DNA of 5,083 bases from JACRBT01 sp964474285 (GTDB taxonomy: Bacteria; Chloroflexota; Dehalococcoidia; Tepidiformales; Tepidiformaceae). Shown here piece by piece: positions 1 through 5,072 of this stretch (within the stretch, counting starts at the first letter, position 1; each line of letters begins with the position of its first letter). The translations under genes were made by a program, and so were the position numbers. The notes beneath the pieces are model-generated. The model had not been told where the DNA came from, did not search any database, and saw nothing but the letters and a program-made list of their open reading frames with translations. The stretch is taken from the NCBI GenBank assembly GCA_964474285.1, contig CAYYSD010000198.1, positions 1 through 5,083 on the forward strand, in the 5' to 3' direction.

Positions 1-507
1 CGTGTCGTGCCGAGGCCGGTTCCCGCGGATTGGCGCGACCGGTTGAGCCCCGTGTTCGAGATCCTGCTGTTGGGCGCCACGGACGCCGCCAGGGCTGCGG
101 ACGCTCTGACCGGCGCGCCCTCGGGGATTGTCGCGCTTGGGCTGGAACCGGGGCAGATGCACCTGCTCACCGTACGCGACGCCGCGGCGCTCGCGATGAA
201 GACTCCCACGGGGCACACAGCAGAGTGGGCCGGGATAGCTCCGAACGTGCTCCGCTACGGAGCGCTCGAACCGCTCTGGGGCATCACCGACGAGGCCCTG
301 CGGCTGGGCGCCGTCGAGTACACCCACGAAGCGCACGAAGTGATGGAGCGAGCTTCGCAACCGGCCTGTGCGGGCTTCCTTCTCAACCCGGTGGGCATCG
401 ATGAGGTGATGCTGCTGGCGGACCAGGGCGAACGGATGCCGCAGAAGTCCACGTTCTTTCACCCGAAACTCGGGACCGGGCTCGTGTTCAACCCGTTGTA
501 TCCCTGA
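1..507 (+). CDS. DUF1015 (COG4198) family protein, C-terminal part, 5' end outside window
   Basis: The reading frame is open to the left edge, so this is the last ~168 residues of a longer protein; family members are usually around 400 residues or more. Recognition rests on the C-terminal signature: a FLLNP segment followed by ADQGERMPQKSTFFHPKL and a GLVFNPL-like end, all typical of DUF1015. The GTG at position 7 is not a credible start because the fold would be missing its first half. The biochemical function of the family is unknown. From memory, DUF1015 genes often lie near serA and class V aminotransferase genes, which fits the genes further right, although here the orientation is opposite and two Uma2 genes intervene. 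The TGA stop is followed at once by a 16-bp palindrome. Family assignment is firm; role is not assigned. Confidence 0.85.
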   Translation, partial: RVVPRPVPADWRDRLSPVFEILLLGATDAARAADALTGAPSGIVALGLEPGQMHLLTVRDAAALAMKTPTGHTAEWAGIAPNVLRYGALEPLWGITDEALRLGAVEYTHEAHEVMERASQPACAGFLLNPVGIDEVMLLADQGERMPQKSTFFHPKLGTGLVFNPLYP

Positions 508-523
508 CAGCTTCCGGAAGCTG
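508..523. repeat. Perfect 16-bp palindrome at left edge of the Uma2 repeat
   Basis: The sequence CAGCTTCCGGAAGCTG begins on the base after the DUF1015 stop codon. As RNA it could form a 6-bp stem with a CCGG loop. No T-run follows, so it is a weak terminator candidate at best. Its right half (from 517) is also the left boundary of the 652-bp direct repeat. The second repeat copy keeps only that right half. It could be an operator, a weak terminator or a recombination-prone site; the sequence does not decide between them. Confidence 0.5.
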
Positions 524-536
524 GTATCCTGAACGC

Positions 537-543
537 GGAGGAG
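537..543 (+). promoter_or_regulatory. Strong ribosome binding site for Uma2 gene A
   Basis: GGAGGAG lies just before adjacent GTG (545) and ATG (548) codons in the same frame. Counting from the GGAGG core, the ATG sits at a normal 6-nt spacing while the GTG is only 3 nt away, so the ATG is preferred. The same arrangement recurs at 1341-1347 before gene B. Confidence 0.75.
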
Positions 544-547
544 CGTG

Positions 548-1168
548 ATGGCAATCCGCCAACCGAAGGCCCGGCGCGAAGCCCTTCCCTCGCTCGAAGC
601 GGGCGACCACCTCACGCGCGAGGAGTTCGAGCGGCGCTACGAACAGCGCCCGGACATTCGTAAGGCCGAACTCGTACAAGGAGTGGTGTACGTGCCCTCA
701 CCCGTGCGCATCCCCGAACACGGCGAACCTGTGGGGCTTCTGGCCGCATGGCTTTCGTACTTCGCCATCCAGCACCCCGGGATCCGCGCGGCCGTCGATG
801 GAACGACGCGGCTCTCGGCAGAAGACAACGTTCAGCCCGATGCGATGCTCTGGCGTGAAGGCGGACAGGCAGCCCTCGACTCCGACAGTTACCTTTCCGG
901 AGCGCCGGAACTCGTGGTGGAGGTAGCGGCGAGCAGCGCCTCCTATGACCTCCACGTGAAGAAGGACTCGTACCGGCGCGCGGGCGTGCAGGAATACGTC
1001 GTGTGGCGGACGCTGGATGGGGCCATCGACTGGTTCCGGCTGCGCGACGGTGAATACGTGCTGCTCGAACCAGACGCCGAGGGAGTGACCCACAGCGAGG
1101 TGTTCGAGGGCCTGCGGCTCGACATCCCGCGGCTGCTCGCCGGGGATCGTTCTGCCATCCTCCCGTAG
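548..1168 (+). CDS. Uma2 family (DUF820) putative endonuclease, copy A
   Basis: A 206-residue protein, normal for a complete Uma2/DUF820 member. This family has a restriction-endonuclease-like PD-(D/E)XK fold and is very abundant in cyanobacteria and Chloroflexota. It is named for nuclease activity, but the cellular role is poorly defined. Visible core: LTREEFE (about 22-28), the ELVQGVVY strand with E41, QPD with D98, the ELVVEVA strand with E125, then D134, K138 and the RRAGVQEYVVW helix-strand (143-153). These residues match the expected acidic/Lys active site, so the enzyme looks intact. There is no signal peptide or membrane segment. The gene starts 40 nt after the DUF1015 stop and could be co-transcribed with it. 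The leader also has a TATCCT hexamer (525-530) that might be a -10 element. It is identical to copy B downstream. No partner antitoxin or methylase gene is visible. Confidence 0.88.
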   Translation: MAIRQPKARREALPSLEAGDHLTREEFERRYEQRPDIRKAELVQGVVYVPSPVRIPEHGEPVGLLAAWLSYFAIQHPGIRAAVDGTTRLSAEDNVQPDAMLWREGGQAALDSDSYLSGAPELVVEVAASSASYDLHVKKDSYRRAGVQEYVVWRTLDGAIDWFRLRDGEYVLLEPDAEGVTHSEVFEGLRLDIPRLLAGDRSAILP

Positions 1169-1204
1169 GTTCCGCGACTCAGGTGATGATTCGCTCCGGA
1201 CGGG

Positions 1205-1283
1205 GGGCACCAGACGAGAGAACAGGACAAACGGTGATCTCGCGACCTGCGGCGATGGAACGCCGGGGCTACCTGGATTCGGC
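1205..1283. repeat. Diverged ~80-bp repeat element, copy 1, with internal hairpin
   Basis: This 79-bp stretch aligns with 2007-2086 with eight mismatches and one single-base gap (about 89% identity by eye). It lies 36 nt after the Uma2 gene A stop. It starts GGGCACCAGACGAGAG and ends GATTCGGC. Inside is an inverted repeat, GCGGCG-ATGGAA-CGCCG, with the outermost pair broken in this copy. Apart from the hairpin I recognise no known element. It could be a transcript 3' structure or a member of a dispersed intergenic repeat family. Confidence 0.7.
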
Positions 1284-1320
1284 AGGACCGACGTTTCCAT
1301 TCCGAAGCATGGGACCGGTC

Positions 1321-1972
1321 GAAGCTGGTATCCTGAACGCGGAGGAGCGTGATGGCAATCCGCCAACCGAAGGCCCGGCGCGAAGCCCTTCCCTCGCTCG
1401 AAGCGGGCGACCACCTCACGCGCGAGGAGTTCGAGCGGCGCTACGAACAGCGCCCGGACATTCGTAAGGCCGAACTCGTACAAGGAGTGGTGTACGTGCC
1501 CTCACCCGTGCGCATCCCCGAACACGGCGAACCTGTGGGGCTTCTGGCCGCATGGCTTTCGTACTTCGCCATCCAGCACCCCGGGATCCGCGCGGCCGTC
1601 GATGGAACGACGCGGCTCTCGGCAGAAGACAACGTTCAGCCCGATGCGATGCTCTGGCGTGAAGGCGGACAGGCAGCCCTCGACTCCGACAGTTACCTTT
1701 CCGGAGCGCCGGAACTCGTGGTGGAGGTAGCGGCGAGCAGCGCCTCCTATGACCTCCACGTGAAGAAGGACTCGTACCGGCGCGCGGGCGTGCAGGAATA
1801 CGTCGTGTGGCGGACGCTGGATGGGGCCATCGACTGGTTCCGGCTGCGCGACGGTGAATACGTGCTGCTCGAACCAGACGCCGAGGGAGTGACCCACAGC
1901 GAGGTGTTCGAGGGCCTGCGGCTCGACATCCCGCGGCTGCTCGCCGGGGATCGTTCTGCCATCCTCCCGTAG
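1321..1972 (+). repeat. 652-bp exact direct repeat, copy 2 (contains Uma2 gene B)
   Basis: The second copy of the unit at 517-1168, in the same orientation and separated from it by 152 bp. It has the same leader with TATCCT (1329-1334) and GGAGGAG (1341-1347). The bases left of 1321 are unrelated to those left of copy 1. They include a small GACCGGTC palindrome (1313-1320) in place of the left half of the 508-523 palindrome. Confidence 0.93.
1352..1972 (+). CDS. Uma2 family (DUF820) putative endonuclease, copy B
   Basis: Encodes a 206-residue protein identical to copy A, with the same intact E41, D98, E125 and K138 active-site set. The ATG at 1352 is chosen over GTG 1349 for the same spacing reason as in copy A. 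The gene is intergenic on both sides: 183 nt separate it from the copy A stop, and its stop is 116 nt from the convergent serA stop. A GC hairpin follows the stop (1981-2000). Because leader and coding sequence are exact duplicates while the flanks differ, expression of A and B would differ only through upstream context. Gene A may be read from the DUF1015 transcript, whereas B lacks the CTGACA -35-like sequence found before A at 504-509. Confidence 0.87.
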   Translation: MAIRQPKARREALPSLEAGDHLTREEFERRYEQRPDIRKAELVQGVVYVPSPVRIPEHGEPVGLLAAWLSYFAIQHPGIRAAVDGTTRLSAEDNVQPDAMLWREGGQAALDSDSYLSGAPELVVEVAASSASYDLHVKKDSYRRAGVQEYVVWRTLDGAIDWFRLRDGEYVLLEPDAEGVTHSEVFEGLRLDIPRLLAGDRSAILP

Positions 1973-1980
1973 CCGTGGCA

Positions 1981-2000
1981 CCGGCGAGGGTTCGCGCCGG
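1981..2000. terminator. GC hairpin after Uma2 gene B, possible terminator without T-run
   Basis: CCGGCG (1981-1986) pairs with CGCCGG (1995-2000) across an 8-nt loop, 8 nt after the Uma2 stop. There is no T-tract on either strand, so a classical intrinsic terminator is not supported. It may stabilise the 3' end or help separate the convergent Uma2 and serA transcripts. Confidence 0.3.
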
Positions 2001-2006
2001 GCGGGT

Positions 2007-2086
2007 GGGCACCAGACGAGAGACCAGGACGAAGCGGTAATCTCGTGACCAGCGGCGATGGAACGCCGCGGCTACCCGAATTCGGC
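2007..2086. repeat. Diverged ~80-bp repeat element, copy 2, with perfect internal hairpin
   Basis: Partner of 1205-1283, lying 34 nt after the Uma2 gene B stop and ending 2 nt before the serA stop codon on the other strand. The hairpin is perfect here: GCGGCG (2052-2057) with CGCCGC (2064-2069) and loop ATGGAA. A CCGAATTCGG palindrome sits at 2076-2085. It fills most of the convergent gap, so it becomes the 3' untranslated end of both the Uma2 and serA messages. Confidence 0.7.
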
Positions 2087-2088
2087 GA

Positions 2089-3870
2089 CTACACCGCGAG
2101 GCGGACGAGGCGGACGTTGTAGATACCGTCGACGGCTTCGATCTGTGCGAGCTGTTCGTCGGTGGGCTGTTCGTCGATCGCGATGAGCATGAGTGCGCGT
2201 GCGCGGCGGCTGCGGCGGCCCACCTGCATCGAACGGATGTTGATGTCGAACTGCCCGAGCAGGGTGCCGACTTTGCCGATCATGCCCGGACGGTCCTCGT
2301 TGTCGCAGGCCAGGAGGTAGCCTTCGCCTTCGGGAATGATGTCCACATCGAGGCCGTTGAGGATGACGATGTGGGGGATGCCGTGCTCCACCGTTCCCCC
2401 GACGGTGACCTCGGCTTCGCTGGTGCCAACCTTGACCAGGATCATGTTCACGAAGACTTCGTGGGATGAGCGCATGCGCTCGTCGATATTCCAGCCGCGC
2501 GACTGGGCGACCACGTTCGCATTCACCATGTTCACGTTCTCGACGCTGATGGGCTTGAGCAGACCGCGAATGACAGACGCACGCAGGGGCGTGACGTCGT
2601 GTTCCGCGATTTCGCCGAAGTAGTCGATCTCGATGGTTTCGAGCTTGCCGGTGAGGAGCTGGGTGGCGACTGCGCCAATGAGCTCGGCGCACCCCATGTA
2701 GGGCCCAACAACCTTGAGCGTGTCGGCGCCAAGCATGGGGGCGTTGACAGCGTAGCGGGCGGGCTTGCCCGCGAGGATCTCAACGATCTGCTCGGCGACA
2801 TCGAGGGCCACGCGCTCCTGAGCTTCAGCGGTTGAAGCGCCGAGGTGGGGCGTGGTGATGATGCGCGGGTCGCCGAGAAGCGGGTTGTCGGGCCTGATCG
2901 GCTCATCCGTGAAGACATCGATAGCGGCGCCGGCGATCTTGCCGGCCTTCACACCGTCGGCCAGGGCCGCTTCATCGATGATCCCTCCGCGGGCGACGTT
3001 GATGAGGCGGACCCCGTCCTTCATCTTCGCGATTTGCTCGGCGCCGATCATGCCCGTGGTCGTGGCCGTGAGGGGCGGGTGCACGGTGATGAAGTCGCTC
3101 TGGGCGATGAGCTGATCGAAATCCACGGATTCGACGCCGATCGACTTCGCGCGTTCTTCGGGCACAAAGGGGTCAAAGGCGAGGACACGCATCTCCATTC
3201 CCACGGCCCGGCGGGCGACTTCCGAGCCGATCTTGCCAAGACCGACGACACCGAGGGCTTTGCCACGAACTTCCGTGCCGATGAACGTCTTGCGGTCCCA
3301 CTTGCCGGCGCGCATGGAGGCATCAGCGGCGGGGAGGTGCCGGGCAAGGGCCAGCAGGAGGGCAAGGGTGTGCTCGGCGGCGGCAACGGTGTTGCCCTGG
3401 GGTGCATTCACGACAACGACACCGCGCTCCGTGGCGGCATCAAGGTCAACGTTATCCACGCCCACCCCGGCGCGGCCGACGACGACCATCTGGCGGGCGG
3501 CTTCCAGCACGGGCCGGGTGACTTTGGTCTCGCTCCGGACCACGAGCGCCTGGTAGTCGCCGATGCAGGCGATGAGGTCGGCGGGCGGAAGGCCGGTGCG
3601 GACGTCCACATCCCCGATAGCTCGAAGCATGTCGATGCCTTCTGCGGCAACAGGGTCAGCGATGAGGATTCGAGGGCGGGTTCCAGTCACGACGGTGGTC
3701 TCCTTCAGCCTGGCGAGGGCGAGCATGGTGGGCGCCGGGATGCGGACTTTGCCCGATTCCCAGCGGCTGATAGTGCCCTGATCGACGCCAAGGGCGGCGG
3801 CAAGCCCGGCCTGGGAGAGGCCAAGCGCGTTTCGGGTAGCGGTCAATTCGACGCGATCCATTTCATGCAT
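2089..3870 (-). CDS. serA: XRE-type HTH fused to D-3-phosphoglycerate dehydrogenase
   Basis: PGDH oxidises 3-phosphoglycerate to 3-phosphohydroxypyruvate with NAD+, the first committed step of serine synthesis, in the cytosol. From the ATG at 3870 the frame gives 593 residues. Residues ~8-56 are an XRE/Cro-like helix-turn-helix (LSQAGLAAALGVDQGTISRW, then ESGKVRIP). A complete long-form PGDH follows without a stop. Counted from the internal GTG at 3690 (533 aa, the usual length of SerA with an extra regulatory domain), one sees GRAGVGVDNVD, the Rossmann GLGKIG (150-155), and catalytic R234 (NVARGG), E263 (TDEP) and H282 (TPHLGAS). An intervening allosteric domain spans ~315-455, and an ACT domain starts near 458 with DRPG. 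ATG 3861 is an alternative fusion start. Codons before 3870 run through the upstream terminator and are discounted. PGDH identity is very secure; use of the fusion start is inferred. Confidence 0.93.
   Translation of the reverse strand: MHEMDRVELTATRNALGLSQAGLAAALGVDQGTISRWESGKVRIPAPTMLALARLKETTVVTGTRPRILIADPVAAEGIDMLRAIGDVDVRTGLPPADLIACIGDYQALVVRSETKVTRPVLEAARQMVVVGRAGVGVDNVDLDAATERGVVVVNAPQGNTVAAAEHTLALLLALARHLPAADASMRAGKWDRKTFIGTEVRGKALGVVGLGKIGSEVARRAVGMEMRVLAFDPFVPEERAKSIGVESVDFDQLIAQSDFITVHPPLTATTTGMIGAEQIAKMKDGVRLINVARGGIIDEAALADGVKAGKIAGAAIDVFTDEPIRPDNPLLGDPRIITTPHLGASTAEAQERVALDVAEQIVEILAGKPARYAVNAPMLGADTLKVVGPYMGCAELIGAVATQLLTGKLETIEIDYFGEIAEHDVTPLRASVIRGLLKPISVENVNMVNANVVAQSRGWNIDERMRSSHEVFVNMILVKVGTSEAEVTVGGTVEHGIPHIVILNGLDVDIIPEGEGYLLACDNEDRPGMIGKVGTLLGQFDINIRSMQVGRRSRRARALMLIAIDEQPTDEQLAQIEAVDGIYNVRLVRLAV
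3688..3705 (-). promoter_or_regulatory. Internal ribosome binding site and GTG start for stand-alone SerA
   Basis: On the minus strand AAGGAG (3705-3700) is followed after 9 nt by GTG (3690-3688), giving a protein that starts (V/M)TGTRPRILIADP. This is exactly where canonical SerA proteins begin. The site lies in the last codons of the HTH segment, in the same frame. The gene could therefore yield an HTH-SerA fusion and a plain 533-residue SerA from one message. It is the only good Shine-Dalgarno I see near either proposed start. Confidence 0.6.
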
Positions 3871-3878
3871 AATGCATG
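3864..3878. promoter_or_regulatory. Perfect 15-bp palindrome over the HTH-SerA start, putative operator
   Basis: CATGCAT-A-ATGCATG is a perfect 7+1+7 inverted repeat. It contains the proposed ATG (3870-3868) and overlaps the candidate -10 hexamer (3874-3869). XRE regulators commonly bind short palindromes in their own promoters. With an XRE domain encoded immediately downstream, autoregulation is the natural inference. Binding itself is not shown by sequence. Confidence 0.55.
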
Positions 3879-3897
3879 GATCGACACGTTCATGCAA
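3869..3897 (-). promoter_or_regulatory. Candidate serA promoter with leaderless start
   Basis: On the minus strand TTGCAT (3897-3892) is followed by a 17-nt spacer and CATTAT (3874-3869), a 4/6 match to TATAAT that keeps A2 and T6. Seven nucleotides further is ATG (3861-3859), so transcription would begin at about that codon. No Shine-Dalgarno precedes either ATG, which agrees with a leaderless message. The -35 match is weak (3/6). Confidence 0.35.
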
Positions 3898-3904
3898 TCT
3901 GCAT
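3892..3904. promoter_or_regulatory. Second ATGCA/TGCAT inverted repeat, putative operator 2
   Basis: ATGCA-ATC-TGCAT (5+3+5) repeats the half-site of the 3864-3878 palindrome, with centres 27 bp apart. It overlaps the candidate -35 hexamer. The different spacer length (3 versus 1) makes it a weaker site, or it may be built from the same half-sites by chance. Confidence 0.4.
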
Positions 3905-3921
3905 ACCCCGCGGTGAACGAA

Positions 3922-3951
3922 CAAAGCCCCGGACACCTGCCCGGGGCTTTG
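3922..3951 (-). terminator. Intrinsic terminator of the aminotransferase gene
   Basis: An 11-bp perfect stem (3922-3932 with 3941-3951, core AAAGCCCCGG / CCGGGGCTTT) has an 8-nt loop. On the minus strand it is followed by a T-rich stretch, CTTTGTTCGTTC. It lies 22 nt beyond the aminotransferase stop and upstream of the serA promoter. It therefore ends that transcript and makes serA an independent unit. The stem symmetry could also give some termination in the plus direction, where no gene needs it. Confidence 0.85.
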
Positions 3952-3973
3952 GAACGGTGCGAGGGTCCGCAAG

Positions 3974-5062
3974 TTAGACGGCGGCCTTCGCCTCGGTGAG
4001 CAAACGCTCAACGACATCGACCGCTTCGGTGATGTCTTCGCGCGTGCAGAAGCCCATGTGGCCGATGCGGAAGATCTTGCCGTCGAGCTTGCCCTGTCCG
4101 CCGCCCAGGACGACGCCGAATTCCTCGCGCGCGCGGCGGCTGAGGGCCTTCGGGTCGACGCCTTCCGGCCACCAGATGGCGGTCACGGTGTTGGAGGCGA
4201 ACTTCTCGTCGACCGGGACCAGCCTGAGGCCGAGGCTCTTGATGCGCTCCCGGGTGTAGTTCGCGATATCCGTGTGGCGGGTGAAGATGCCTTCGAGTCC
4301 CTCGGCGCGCATCGATTCGAAGGCCTTGTCCATCGCGAAGTAGACCGACATGGCCGGGGTCCACGGATTCTGGAGCTTTTCGAGGGACTCGCGCGTCTTC
4401 ATCGCGTCGAAGTAGTAGCGTGGCATCTTCGCTTCGGCATTGGCGGCCCAGGCGGTTTCGCTCATGTAGACGAAGGCCAGGCCGGGCGGCACCATCCAAC
4501 CCTTCTGCGAGCCGCTGACGACGACGTCCAGGTTCCAGCGCTCCACCGGGCACGGGATCGAGCTCATGCTGCTGACGGCATCCACGATGATGAGCCTGTT
4601 ACGGCTCTTCACCTCGCGGGCGATGGCTTCGAGAGGGTTCGTGACACCCGTCGAGGTCTCGTTGTGCGTGACCATCACCGCTTTGATGGCGGGGTCGGCG
4701 TCGAGCAGGCGGGCGATCTCCGCCGGGTCGGCCGCTTCGCCCCATTCCGTCGCGTAGCTGACGATGTCGGCGCCGTAGGTCTTGGCGATGCTGCGGATGC
4801 GGTCGCCGAAGGAACCGATGGAGACGGCAAGGACGCGATCGCCGGGGCTGAGGGTGTTGACGACGGCGACTTCGAGGCCGCCGGTGCCGGAGGTGGTGAA
4901 GGAGAGGACGTCGCTGGAGCTACCGAAGACCCAGTTGAGGCCGTCGGTCACGCGGCGGAGGACCTGGGCGAATTCGGGTCCGCGGTGGTTCATCATCTGC
5001 CCGGCCATGGCCTGCAGAACGTCATCGGGGCACGGCGTCGGGCCGGGAATACGCAAGTTCAC
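3974..5062 (-). CDS. Class V (PLP-dependent) aminotransferase, serine/alanine-glyoxylate type
   Basis: A 362-residue, apparently full-length fold-type I aminotransferase of the class V group (serine-glyoxylate, alanine-glyoxylate and serine-pyruvate transaminases). Seen: N-terminal RIPGPTPCP, NHRGPEF (25-31), the phosphate-binding TSGTGGLE (57-64), HNETSTG (133-139), D161 in IIVDAVSS, the Schiff-base lysine K187 in SGSQKGWMVPPG, and a C-terminal FRIGHMG with R332, the likely substrate-carboxylate arginine. The start is GTG 5062 with GGAG 6 nt upstream (5072-5069). The frame is open to the window edge, but NLRIPGPTP is the usual family N-terminus. Beside serA it most likely transaminates 3-phosphohydroxypyruvate, doing the job of SerC, as related class V enzymes do in some archaea and bacteria. 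A serine-glyoxylate role cannot be excluded. The transcript ends at its own terminator, so it is not in an operon with serA. Confidence 0.92.
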   Translation of the reverse strand: MNLRIPGPTPCPDDVLQAMAGQMMNHRGPEFAQVLRRVTDGLNWVFGSSSDVLSFTTSGTGGLEVAVVNTLSPGDRVLAVSIGSFGDRIRSIAKTYGADIVSYATEWGEAADPAEIARLLDADPAIKAVMVTHNETSTGVTNPLEAIAREVKSRNRLIIVDAVSSMSSIPCPVERWNLDVVVSGSQKGWMVPPGLAFVYMSETAWAANAEAKMPRYYFDAMKTRESLEKLQNPWTPAMSVYFAMDKAFESMRAEGLEGIFTRHTDIANYTRERIKSLGLRLVPVDEKFASNTVTAIWWPEGVDPKALSRRAREEFGVVLGGGQGKLDGKIFRIGHMGFCTREDITEAVDVVERLLTEAKAAV

Positions 5063-5068
5063 GGGAAT

Positions 5069-5072
5069 CTCC
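5069..5072 (-). promoter_or_regulatory. Ribosome binding site deciding the GTG start of the aminotransferase
   Basis: GGAG is separated by six nucleotides (ATTCCC) from GTG 5062-5060. No in-frame stop lies between it and the window edge, so this site together with the family N-terminus fixes the start. Confidence 0.65.

Larger units (their letters stand above)
517..1168 (+). repeat. 652-bp exact direct repeat, copy 1 (contains Uma2 gene A)
   Basis: Read base by base, this segment matches 1321-1972 at a constant offset of 804. Identity starts at 517 (516 is G, the equivalent 1320 is C) and ends on the last base of the stop codon (1169 is G, 1973 is C). The unit therefore holds about 31 bp of leader, including a TATCCT hexamer and the GGAGGAG ribosome binding site, plus the entire coding sequence. 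The lack of even synonymous differences implies very recent duplication or gene conversion, or an assembly duplication. Confidence 0.93.

Noticed and set aside
504..530. Promoter for Uma2 gene A: CTGACA (504-509) and TATCCT (525-530)
   Set aside because: The hexamers look reasonable, but the spacer is only 15 nt and the predicted start would fall on the Shine-Dalgarno. Copy 2 lacks the -35, so I did not list it as a feature.
1169..1320. Integron-cassette idea: one ORF followed by an imperfect hairpin element, repeated
   Set aside because: No GTTRRRY/RYYYAAC core sites flank the elements, and there is no integrase in the window.
698..1483. Long minus-strand open frames across the Uma2 repeats
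   Set aside because: They are antisense shadows of the Uma2 genes. They are duplicated only because the DNA is, and they run across the unrelated spacer.
2007..2091. T-box-like string GGGTAGCCGCGG preceded by GAATTC on the minus strand just after serA
   Set aside because: It resembles the T-box antiterminator core, but two bases of the consensus are missing and copy 1 is further degraded. There is no room for Stem I because serA coding sequence lies directly upstream, and no co-directional gene follows.
2845..3999. Long plus-strand open frame of 384 codons opposite serA
   Set aside because: It is the complement of a highly conserved PGDH gene with strong codon-position GC bias. Its translation is low complexity and unlike any family.
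3871..4017. Extension of the serA frame upstream to an ATG-like start at 4017, giving 642 residues
   Set aside because: It would translate through the aminotransferase terminator and overlap the end of that gene out of frame. The extra 49 residues have no domain character, and serA has its own promoter region downstream.
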